This document shows positions 1 through 7,177 of a DNA stretch of 64,000 nt, one piece after another (position 1 is the first letter of the stretch; every line of letters starts with the position of its first letter). The notes below the pieces were generated by a model, which ran no database searches, had not been told where the DNA came from, and saw nothing but the letters and a program-made list of their open reading frames with translations. The DNA is from a virus. The stretch spans positions 59,550 through 123,549 of the IMG/VR virus record IMGVR_UViG_3300025280_000023; one strand, 5' to 3'. The position numbers and the translations under genes are program-made.

Positions 1-2
1 GC

Positions 3-788
3 GAAGATGTGTTTATCTCTGCGGAAGAAGCGAAGCTTCATCCCAATCAATTTGTGATGTTGATATCAAATTCTAATGAGAAAAAGACTGCTCTTGCAAG
101 ATTCAACCACCATTCAGAACCCCTTAAAAAAATAGTGGAGTTCAAGAATGGATTGTGGGGAATAAGACCTAGAAATAAAGAGCAGGCATTTGCCGCTAAT
201 TTACTCATGGATGAGTCGGTTCCAATAGTAACAATTGTGGGCAAGGCTGGGACCGGGAAAACGTTATATGCCTTAAGTGCGGCGCTAGAACAGGTAGTAG
301 AGAGCCAAAAATATACTAAAATTCTTGTCTCTAGGCCAGTGCAACCGATGGGTAAAGACATAGGGTTCCTCCCGGGGGATATAAAAGAAAAACTATTGCC
401 ATGGTTAATGCCGGTGCAAGATAATCTTCAATTTTTGATGGGTAACGACAAAACAACCCTAGAAATGTATATGGAGAACGGTACAATAGAGATTGAAGCC
501 TTATCATACATTAGAGGCCGCTCTATTTCTAACGCCTTTATAATCATTGATGAAACCCAAAACTTATCGAAGCACGAACTTAAAACAATCATTACCCGTG
601 TTGGAGAGGGGACCAAGATTGTCTTGACCGGAGATATTGAACAAATCGACAGCATGTACCTGGACTCTACATCAAACGGGCTATCCCATGCGGTAGAAAG
701 TTTTAAGGTATGCGATTTGTCCGGGCACGTAACACTATTGAAGGGAGAGCGGTCAAAGGTAGCAACTTTAGCCGCCAAGGTGCTGTGA
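3..788 (+). CDS. phoH: PhoH-like ATPase, 5' end outside the window
   Basis: PhoH-family P-loop ATPase, an RNA-associated NTPase common in T4-like and marine phages. A Walker A motif (GKAGTGKT, about residues 78-85 from the first GTG) and a Walker B with the family-typical DETQN (IIIDETQNL) are visible, followed by the sensor-like VLTGDIEQID. The frame stays open to the window edge upstream of the GTG at position 9. The EDVFISAEEAKLHP stretch looks like the end of an N-terminal PIN-type domain, so the real start probably lies outside. The stop overlaps the next gene's GTG. Confidence 0.9.
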   Translation, partial: EDVFISAEEAKLHPNQFVMLISNSNEKKTALARFNHHSEPLKKIVEFKNGLWGIRPRNKEQAFAANLLMDESVPIVTIVGKAGTGKTLYALSAALEQVVESQKYTKILVSRPVQPMGKDIGFLPGDIKEKLLPWLMPVQDNLQFLMGNDKTTLEMYMENGTIEIEALSYIRGRSISNAFIIIDETQNLSKHELKTIITRVGEGTKIVLTGDIEQIDSMYLDSTSNGLSHAVESFKVCDLSGHVTLLKGERSKVATLAAKVL

Positions 789-1054
789 TATCAAAAACAA
801 AATACAAAACTATAGGACACGACAATTATGAGGTTATTGTTGTGGACAAAAAAGGGGAAGAAACCGTCATAGGGAGAGTTTTTAAAAAGCTTGGCGAGAA
901 TAAATGGAAATTTAAGCCATATTTTAAACTTGCGAAAGAACAAATAATGTATATAATAAAAGAGCATCATAGTTTTGTAGAGGCGGGAAGAACCCTATCA
1001 AAGCTATGGGAAAATTCCCTATTCTTCAACTTCTTTGATGGAGAACTACTTTAA
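785..1054 (+). CDS. Hypothetical protein, 89 aa
   Basis: Not recognised. I chose the GTG at 785 because it overlaps the phoH stop (GTGA arrangement); the open frame runs further upstream inside phoH, but those starts are less likely. The first half is a basic beta-rich stretch and the C-terminal part is helical (EAGRTLSKLWENSL). A weakly similar helical pattern occurs in the small protein at 2959-3126. It ends directly against the next gene, so it is probably in one operon with phoH. Confidence 0.6.
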   Translation: MISKTKYKTIGHDNYEVIVVDKKGEETVIGRVFKKLGENKWKFKPYFKLAKEQIMYIIKEHHSFVEAGRTLSKLWENSLFFNFFDGELL

Positions 1055-2947
1055 ATGAAAAGGCTCCTACTTCTTTTTATTGTCCTGGTACCACTATACT
1101 CCTGTGCCGATAAAGTGACAGAGGGCGAAGACGGGGACATAGGGCTTACACCTATTATCCCAATTTATGATCCGTCATTGATAATGAACATCAAGGCGAT
1201 GACGCCGCACGAGTACCAGCAGGAGTGCATCAGGCGGGAATATTATTTTTGTGATCTAGACGCCAAGACAAAGATGGAAGTCGTAAAGGATATATGTTTC
1301 GATCCCCCCAAGATCCTAAGTGTCGGTGAGTGCGAAGAGTTTTTGGAATGCGATCCAACGCAATACCTAATAGGTACGATAGAATGCGTAACATGGGATG
1401 GATATCCAGGAACGCAGGACGAGGTTTGTGATAAAGGAACCATTAAGTATACGGAATGTGTAAGTCTGTGCGAAGAAGAGATATGCGATGGGGAAGATAA
1501 TGATTGTGATGACCAGATTGATGAAGGCCAGCTAAATGATTGTGGCCTGTGTGGGTTCTTGCCCGAAGAAGTATGCGATGGTGTGGACAATGATTGCGAC
1601 GGCTCTACAGATGAAGACCTGCTTCAAGAATGTTTTACAGCGTGCGGAACGGGCGTAGAATATTGTATTGGTGGGAATTGGGTTTCGTGTACAGCCCCTC
1701 CCGTCCAGGTGGAAATATGCGATGGATTTGACAATGATTGTGATGGACAAATTGATGAGGAACTCAACTGCGGATGTACCATCGGTCATGTGGGAGTTTT
1801 ATTCCCCTGCAACGAGTCGCCCCTTATATGTGGTAAGGGGTATAAGACCTGTGAATGCCTTGACCCAGGATGTACGTCTTTATCGATGACAGATTGTATG
1901 GCCGCCTGTGTCTACTTTCCTGATCCCGATGAACCCTGTGATCCAACGGTTGGACAGCCTCTCAAAGAAGAGGAATGCAACAACTTTGATGATAATTGTA
2001 ACGAGCTTATAGACGAAGACCTGTTCGGCCAATGCTATACAGGGGACCCCGCGACCCTATACGTAGGCATATGCGAACCTGGAATCATGACGTGTAAAGA
2101 GGGCACCTGGGGAGGGGTCCATGATGAAATACAAGAATTCATCCCTGGGTTCTGCGATGGTGAAATTGTACCACAAGAAGAAATATGTAATGGTGTTGAT
2201 GACGACTGTGACGGCGTTACTGATTCAGGAGAGGAGTTAGACCCTGTTGATATCTTGTTTATTATCGATTGGTCCGGTTCTATGTATATTGAAATAAATG
2301 CCGTCATGACCGCCCTTAATAAGTTTGCTAGTAATTACATTGACGAAGAAGTCCTACAATGGGGTACTATCATTGGTCCACTGGACTCCCCTGCTAACTC
2401 CTCAGGTAAAGAATACCTTAAGCTTCATCATAACCTATCTGGGTTTACTGATTTTATATCCGCAATGTCACAATTGAATTTAAACTCGTACACAATGATT
2501 GGTGCCCGCGAAATGATGTATGACGCAATATATTTAGCCATGCATAACTTGGTGGGTGCTTCTTCTTTGCCGGTTGCCATAGCAGATGTCGTATGGGATA
2601 CAATAAAGGGCGTTACTGAGTCGTCTCCTCCTAAAGAAGACTTTGTTATCGATTGGCGTACTGATTCAGACGTAGAAAGGGTTATCATTATCTTTACCGA
2701 TGAAACTCCGCAATCTTACTTCTTACCCAAGATAACTCAATTGGATCTGTTGGATTTGATTTCTAAGACGTTTAATACTAAGATATATGTGTTTACAAAG
2801 GACTGGCATAAAGAAAACGGCATGTATAACGATGGCTGGGAGCCTATTTGTATCGCTTCTGGAGGGAAATATTACGAGTTAACTTCTGATATGCTTACTA
2901 TGTATAATAACCTTGTGGAGATCATTGATGAAAATGCCTGCAAGTAG
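1055..2947 (+). CDS. Lipoprotein with five MopE-type repeats and a VWA domain
   Basis: A 630-aa exported protein. A signal peptide with lipobox LYSC puts the lipidated Cys at residue 17. Five putative metal-binding MopE motifs follow (CDGEDNDCDD, CDGVDNDCDG, CDGFDNDCDG, CNNFDDNCNE, CNGVDDDCDG; roughly residues 145-395). The C-terminal half starts at DILFIIDWSGSM, a von Willebrand A domain with an intact DxSGS MIDAS. The MopE motif (Put_metal-bind_mot family) is typical of surface proteins of Myxococcota and related delta-lineage bacteria, so the gene was probably captured from such a host. A role at the host surface (adhesion or superinfection exclusion) or on the virion is inference. Confidence 0.85.
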   Translation: MKRLLLLFIVLVPLYSCADKVTEGEDGDIGLTPIIPIYDPSLIMNIKAMTPHEYQQECIRREYYFCDLDAKTKMEVVKDICFDPPKILSVGECEEFLECDPTQYLIGTIECVTWDGYPGTQDEVCDKGTIKYTECVSLCEEEICDGEDNDCDDQIDEGQLNDCGLCGFLPEEVCDGVDNDCDGSTDEDLLQECFTACGTGVEYCIGGNWVSCTAPPVQVEICDGFDNDCDGQIDEELNCGCTIGHVGVLFPCNESPLICGKGYKTCECLDPGCTSLSMTDCMAACVYFPDPDEPCDPTVGQPLKEEECNNFDDNCNELIDEDLFGQCYTGDPATLYVGICEPGIMTCKEGTWGGVHDEIQEFIPGFCDGEIVPQEEICNGVDDDCDGVTDSGEELDPVDILFIIDWSGSMYIEINAVMTALNKFASNYIDEEVLQWGTIIGPLDSPANSSGKEYLKLHHNLSGFTDFISAMSQLNLNSYTMIGAREMMYDAIYLAMHNLVGASSLPVAIADVVWDTIKGVTESSPPKEDFVIDWRTDSDVERVIIIFTDETPQSYFLPKITQLDLLDLISKTFNTKIYVFTKDWHKENGMYNDGWEPICIASGGKYYELTSDMLTMYNNLVEIIDENACK

Positions 2948-2958
2948 GAGCGGTCTAA

Positions 2959-3126
2959 ATGGATTCGGAGAGCCTGATGTGCCTCATATGCGCAGATATA
3001 GCTAAGGGAAACATGAATTCTCTAGAGGCAAGAAGAAACCTTGGTGAAATACATTCTTCAATGAAAAAAGAGCATATTTTGGAAGTCTTAAGAAAAATAT
3101 GGGAACTAGAAGATGAAGAAGAATAA
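2959..3126 (+). CDS. Small hypothetical protein, 55 aa
   Basis: Begins MDSESLMCLICADIAKG and ends in an acidic tail (ELEDEEE). It lies 11 nt after the lipoprotein gene and overlaps the next gene by 14 nt, so translation is likely coupled. Predicted helical, no known domain. Confidence 0.6.
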   Translation: MDSESLMCLICADIAKGNMNSLEARRNLGEIHSSMKKEHILEVLRKIWELEDEEE

Positions 3127-3736
3127 GAGAGTGACTTGGGCCTGGACAGAGTTTTTAACTGAACTAGCTATGAGTCAGATTGGAGATCTTAAATCGGAGT
3201 GGTCTGTTATCGTCACTAAAGACAAGGACCAGTTCGACGAGACCTTTCAGATTCTGATGGTCCAAGAAGATCCTAAATCTACTGCTATTAGCCTTCCACA
3301 AGGCAATTTTAATAAGGTGAAAGGGCAGGATGGGTCGTCTGCTCAAATAATACTTACTAAATACCATGAAGACACCGACTGTGATGCCTTTATTATCAAT
3401 CAGGTAAGCGCCCCCAAGGGCTTTGGGCCCCTGCTGTATGATATTGCTCTGGAACTATCGGAGGACTCAGGGGCGATGCCGGATAGGATCTACGTAACAA
3501 AGGATGCCTATAAGGTGTGGGAGTACTATATGAATAGCAGGGTTGATGTTGAAACAAAACAACTAGAATACGGTGTATGCCCTTGGGAGCCAGGTGAATC
3601 AGACGAACACGGCTCTGACCATGACCTCTGGTACGATTCACCCCTTTCGAAAATTTATTATAAAAGAGACAGATCAGTAATAAAAAGTTTGACAGGGGCG
3701 AACAAGATGATATATAGAGTCGGAGACTTATTATAA
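3113..3736 (+). CDS. GNAT-like phage protein with possible capsid-targeting N-terminus
   Basis: 207 aa. The core contains FGPLLYDIALELSEDSG, IYVTKDAYKVWEYY and a DV-rich tail, the pattern of a widespread phage protein with a GNAT acetyltransferase-like fold (GPLLYDIALE plus VWxYY). The N-terminus MKKNKRVTWAWTEFLTE ends in a Phe-Leu-Thr-Glu that resembles the capsid-targeting peptides of the internal-protein candidates further on. Both assignments come from pattern recognition; no catalytic residues could be confirmed. Confidence 0.65.
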   Translation: MKKNKRVTWAWTEFLTELAMSQIGDLKSEWSVIVTKDKDQFDETFQILMVQEDPKSTAISLPQGNFNKVKGQDGSSAQIILTKYHEDTDCDAFIINQVSAPKGFGPLLYDIALELSEDSGAMPDRIYVTKDAYKVWEYYMNSRVDVETKQLEYGVCPWEPGESDEHGSDHDLWYDSPLSKIYYKRDRSVIKSLTGANKMIYRVGDLL

Positions 3737-3749
3737 TAAGGAGAATCCA

Positions 3750-3986
3750 ATGCAGCCCGAAATGAGACTCAATGTGAATTTAAAACAATGTAACAATGTA
3801 GCGTGTGACGAGTGTGAGAACACGTTCTTTAATACGGCATTCTTGATTAAAGAAGTGTCCCCGGTGGTTTCGCCCACTGGAGAAGAGATGCTCTTGCCGG
3901 TTCAAGTGTTTTCTTGTTTGTCTTGTGGACATATCAATGAAGGCTTCCTTGAGCACGTAGAGAACGCCAGCCCCGCTGCTGGGTAG
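3750..3986 (+). CDS. Zinc-ribbon protein, 78 aa
   Basis: Two CxxC pairs (CDEC near residue 20 and CLSC near residue 56) form a small zinc ribbon. A clear Shine-Dalgarno (AAGGAGAA) precedes the ATG. It ends directly at the deformylase start, so the two are probably one transcript. Confidence 0.75.
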   Translation: MQPEMRLNVNLKQCNNVACDECENTFFNTAFLIKEVSPVVSPTGEEMLLPVQVFSCLSCGHINEGFLEHVENASPAAG

Positions 3987-4406
3987 ATGGATATTGTCAA
4001 AGACAAGGAATACCTAAAGAAGAAGTGCGATAAAGTAGAGCTTCAGCAGGGTATAAAAACAGGCAAAATCTTACTCGGTGTCCTTCAAAAGCACAAGAGT
4101 GGTATCGGTTTGGCTGCAAACCAAGTTGGAATCAATGAATCTGTCTGTGTTGTAAACGTGACAAGCCCCTTGATTCTGGTGAACCCTGGGATTACGGGCG
4201 AGTTTGGCAGCATAGTGACCGCCGAACGATGCCTTTCCTTCCCGGGTGAGTTTGTAATCACCAAAAGGCCCATGAGCATAGTCGTTGAGTGTGACTATAA
4301 TGGAACAAAGAGATTTGATTCTAGAGAGGATTTGTTAGAACTCGTTTGTGTTTGCCATGAAATAGATCACTTGAACGGCATTACTATGCACGAAAGAAAA
4401 AAATAA
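3987..4406 (+). CDS. def: Peptide deformylase
   Basis: 139 aa, the compact size of phage deformylases. All three family motifs are visible: GIGLAANQVG (motif I), ERCLSFPGE (motif II, with the metal-binding Cys) and CHEIDHLNG (motif III, with two metal-binding His and the catalytic Glu). The enzyme removes the N-formyl group from nascent proteins. In cyanophages it is thought to help translation of short-lived proteins; its role here is inferred from that. Motif II has Arg in place of the usual Gly of EGCLS. Confidence 0.93.
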   Translation: MDIVKDKEYLKKKCDKVELQQGIKTGKILLGVLQKHKSGIGLAANQVGINESVCVVNVTSPLILVNPGITGEFGSIVTAERCLSFPGEFVITKRPMSIVVECDYNGTKRFDSREDLLELVCVCHEIDHLNGITMHERKK

Positions 4407-4473
4407 CTTTTCTCTTGACTTTTAAAAATGCGTCCCCATTTTATCTTTATCCTGTCATATAGGAGGAAACAAG

Positions 4474-4902
4474 ATGGGGACATATAATCTTATTAATACG
4501 CTGGATGGCTTGTTTGATAGCCTTGCCCTTGGTGAGCTAAAAAGCCCATATAATTCATTCAATTATTGGATAGGGCCAGATCGGTATCAACCAAAACAGA
4601 AAACCGGGGGATACCCACAGTGTTCCAAAGAGAAGCTAGAAGATGGGGCTGTTTGCATCAAGATAGCAGCGCCCGGAGCTAAGAAGGAGGACTTTAACCT
4701 GGAGCTTAAGGACGGCCTGATCACGGTTTCGTGTGATCCATCGGATGAGACGATTCTTCAGAAATTCAGCAGAGTATGGAGATTTGAGAAAGAGTTGAGT
4801 CTTGAAAACATAATCGCAAAGTATGACTCGGGAATCCTTACTCTAGAAGTAAAGAAGCCAGTTGCGGTTGATGAGGAGATCCTAAAGATTGAAGTCCTCT
4901 AA
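4474..4902 (+). CDS. hsp20: Small heat-shock protein, Hsp20/alpha-crystallin family
   Basis: 142 aa. The central and C-terminal parts match an alpha-crystallin domain: IKIAAPGAKKEDFNLELKDG, then FSRVWRFEKELSLENIIAKYDSGILTLEVKK, including the usual xxGxLxL-type motif near the end. Such chaperones are common in T4-like cyanophages and probably hold unfolded proteins. AGGAGG lies 8 nt before the ATG. Confidence 0.88.
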   Translation: MGTYNLINTLDGLFDSLALGELKSPYNSFNYWIGPDRYQPKQKTGGYPQCSKEKLEDGAVCIKIAAPGAKKEDFNLELKDGLITVSCDPSDETILQKFSRVWRFEKELSLENIIAKYDSGILTLEVKKPVAVDEEILKIEVL

Positions 4903-4904
4903 AA

Positions 4905-5219
4905 TTACATCCCTCGTTCAAAAAGTTCGTCTGCGACGGCGAGAGCGGTGGATACGGGGCATGTTGCACCTGTTTCCTCCATGAGTTCCTCGACAGAAAT
5001 TTCTTTTAACGACTCGTTGTCGTGTTCTTTTAAGATGCTTTTAACTGACTTGAATGATTCGGGATGATACCTTTCAACAAGACCATCAATAAGGTCTGCC
5101 TTTGGGGTATCATCTCGTTTTTCTTTTTTCTCTAATACGATTGATTCTATCGAACTCTTCACGAGTTGTTTTAGATCGTTTGTTTTTAGACTTAGTTCCA
5201 AAATCTTCTCCCTGCTCAA
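4905..5219 (-). CDS. Hypothetical protein, 104 aa
   Basis: Charged, helical protein (MSREKILELSLKTNDLKQL...) with no recognised domain. The only plausible start is TTG at 5219, because an in-frame stop lies just upstream and no early ATG follows. It is convergent with hsp20, the two stops being 2 nt apart. Confidence 0.55.
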   Translation of the reverse strand: MSREKILELSLKTNDLKQLVKSSIESIVLEKKEKRDDTPKADLIDGLVERYHPESFKSVKSILKEHDNESLKEISVEELMEETGATCPVSTALAVADELFERGM

Positions 5220-5445
5220 CGCTGATCTTTATTAATCTCAAACACATGTATAAGTATTTTATTGAAAGCTTTTTCGGCCTTTTAAATATTTGAAAAAAAG
5301 CGTAAAAGAAGGATACAAGGGAATAAAATAATAAAACAAGAGAAATCTTTATGTTATAAAGAAAAACCCCAAGGAGCGTATTGGGTGGTATTTTTAAAAA
5401 ATGAAAAATCATCCGATTGCCCATGACTTGTTTGATAATTCAATG
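5220..5445. other. AT-rich gap without a convincing gene
   Basis: Very AT-rich. A minus-strand frame (5110-5424) could encode a membrane-like peptide, but it overlaps the 4905-5219 gene by 110 nt and its composition follows the AT bias, so I do not call it. Confidence 0.5.
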
Positions 5446-5453
5446 CTATTTAA
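5446..5453 (+). promoter_or_regulatory. Late-type box CTATTTAA, 3 nt before ATG
   Basis: CTATTTAA followed by AAT and the ATG at 5457. One of a recurrent set of CTAWWTAT-like boxes; resembles the T4 late promoter TATAAATA. Confidence 0.5.
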
Positions 5454-5456
5454 AAT

Positions 5457-5612
5457 ATGGAGCCAAAGGAATTAGTTCAGGAAACAAGAAAAAAAGCCAG
5501 CGAAATGGCTAAAGATAATGTGTGGCGGACGGATTTTCGAGTTTGTGAGCTTTTAACGGAACTGGCCGATAAGATTGAAGAGCTTGTCGCTAAGACAAGT
5601 GAGAAGTCTTAA
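5457..5612 (+). CDS. Small helical protein, 51 aa
   Basis: Starts MEPKELVQETRKKASEMAK; alternating charged and hydrophobic residues suggest a coiled coil. It has its own late-type box directly upstream, so it may be a late protein. Function unknown. Confidence 0.6.
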   Translation: MEPKELVQETRKKASEMAKDNVWRTDFRVCELLTELADKIEELVAKTSEKS

Positions 5613-5625
5613 TTTTACGGATTGT

Positions 5626-5991
5626 TTACTTGTCGTCTCCGCGCAATTTTTCCATGGCTTCAAGAGTCTTTTCTAATACGCTTAGACCAAGAGCCAGCTT
5701 GGAGGTTTTTTCTGACATCTCTTTCATTGTCTCCAAGGCCTTGCCAATTTCGTTTATGTTTTCTTTCATTTTAACGATTACTTGATCTAAAATAGCGAAG
5801 GGAGAGTCTTCCGCGCTTCCCGTCCTAAGTGTGATAAACCCTTCTGTATTTATTGGCGAATCTCCTACACTCCCAATTGGCGTGGCCTGCTGACCGGCGC
5901 TAGTGGGGCTGTTTTTGGAGAGCGCCATGGCCTCTTCTCTTCTCACCTGCAAGGGCGAAACCATTCCGCTTGCGATTGGTGCTATTTTCAT
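5626..5991 (-). CDS. Coiled-coil hypothetical protein, 121 aa
   Basis: Pro/Ser/Thr/Gly-rich N-terminal half, then a predicted coiled coil (about residues 70-115; ILDQVIVKMKENINEIGKAL). AGAGGAT precedes the ATG. The architecture resembles small virion accessory proteins, but there is no family match I recognise. Confidence 0.6.
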   Translation of the reverse strand: MKIAPIASGMVSPLQVRREEAMALSKNSPTSAGQQATPIGSVGDSPINTEGFITLRTGSAEDSPFAILDQVIVKMKENINEIGKALETMKEMSEKTSKLALGLSVLEKTLEAMEKLRGDDK

Positions 5992-6037
5992 AATATCCTC
6001 TTATGTGAAAAATCATCACGTATCTACATGATTCAAA

Positions 6038-6045
6038 CTAATTAT
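6038..6045 (+). promoter_or_regulatory. Late-type box CTAATTAT
   Basis: 16 nt upstream of the nucleotidyltransferase ATG, with an AAGGGG ribosome-binding site in between. Confidence 0.45.
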
Positions 6046-6061
6046 TACAAGGGGTACAATT

Positions 6062-6997
6062 ATGTCTAATTATAAACTTTCAGAAAAGGGTATGGGTGGG
6101 CGGACTTTTCAAAAGAAAGAAGATGATTTTCTTGCTTGGCTAAATAAGGCTTCTGATTGGACAAAGGAGCACAAACCAAGGTTCAAACCAAAGCTGCCCT
6201 CTGGATCCCCCTCATTCAAAGGCCCATTTGCCTCGCTACAATTCTCGTTTAGCCGAGACGACTATCAGTATCCGGAGTCCCTGGGAATATCCGACTTCGT
6301 TATGCAAGATGAACTTGAACCAAATTTCTGGGTAAACAACGCCCTTAAACCACCGATTCTTCAGCGCCTGATGGTTATTACTGCCGATTTTGTCAACAGC
6401 CTGGGGCTAGACAATGTGCATATAGATGATATTATTATAACCGGCTCGATAGCAAACTATAACTGGTCTGAGTATTCCGATATTGATGTGCACATTTTAT
6501 TAGACTTCGAGGATGTTGACGACAATACTGAACTTGTTAAGAAATTCTTTGATGCAAAGCGGATGTTATGGAATAAACACCATGAAATTATGGTAAAAGG
6601 CCATGAAGTCGAAATGTACCTTCAGGATACGAAGGAAACACATGTTTCTTCCGGGGTCTATTCGCTTTTAAATGGCACGTGGGTTAAATTCCCAAAAAAA
6701 GAAGAGCCAGCGATTGATATGAAAGCAGTAGAAGAGAAAACTCTTTCGCTAATGAAGCTAATCGACGAAGTTGGTATGTTATTTTCGAATGGGCAACACA
6801 AATCTGCCCTCGATCTTTCCAGTAAAATAAAAAATAAAGTAAAAAGGATGAGAAAAACTGGGTTGGAGAGTGTCGGCGTATACTCTTCTGAAAACTTAGC
6901 GTTTAAGGCCTTAAGAAAAAATGATTATTTGGCAAAACTCCATGAACTGTACACTAATTCATATGATGAACTAATGTCCATGAATGGGGATGGGTAG
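6062..6997 (+). CDS. Nucleotidyltransferase-fold protein
   Basis: 311 aa. IIITGSIANYNWSEYSDIDVH (about residues 127-147) carries the hallmark GSx(8-9)DxD of the pol-beta nucleotidyltransferase superfamily, with a possible third acidic residue in GHEVEMYLQD. Homologues occur in many T4-like phages and use NTPs to modify RNA, protein or antibiotics; the substrate here is unknown. Translation continues directly into the next small gene. Confidence 0.8.
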   Translation: MSNYKLSEKGMGGRTFQKKEDDFLAWLNKASDWTKEHKPRFKPKLPSGSPSFKGPFASLQFSFSRDDYQYPESLGISDFVMQDELEPNFWVNNALKPPILQRLMVITADFVNSLGLDNVHIDDIIITGSIANYNWSEYSDIDVHILLDFEDVDDNTELVKKFFDAKRMLWNKHHEIMVKGHEVEMYLQDTKETHVSSGVYSLLNGTWVKFPKKEEPAIDMKAVEEKTLSLMKLIDEVGMLFSNGQHKSALDLSSKIKNKVKRMRKTGLESVGVYSSENLAFKALRKNDYLAKLHELYTNSYDELMSMNGDG

Positions 6998-7177
6998 ATG
7001 TCACGAGCGCCCTTTGAGAAACCTAGCAAGGAACAAGTTTTAGAGTGGTATAAAAAGGCGTGTCTTAAAGAATTAAATATTTTTGATGATCTAAATTTAA
7101 TAATTCTTACATTAACAAAAATGGTATTGAGATCATGGGACATAATTGAAAAAAATGAAGATATCGGTAACAAATAA
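6998..7177 (+). CDS. Small hypothetical protein, 59 aa
   Basis: ATG immediately follows the preceding TAG. Helical and Leu/Ile-rich (LNIFDDLNLIILTLTKMVLRSW). It overlaps the following gene by 23 nt. No recognised domain. Confidence 0.6.
   Translation: MSRAPFEKPSKEQVLEWYKKACLKELNIFDDLNLIILTLTKMVLRSWDIIEKNEDIGNK

Noticed and set aside
4415-4470. TTGACT followed by AT-rich boxes upstream of hsp20, considered as an early promoter
   Set aside because: No -10 at a sensible spacing (about 21 bp to TATCTT); left uncalled.
5110-5424. Minus-strand frame of 104 aa with a membrane-like start
   Set aside because: Overlaps the better-supported 4905-5219 gene by 110 nt and its hydrophobicity follows the AT-rich DNA.
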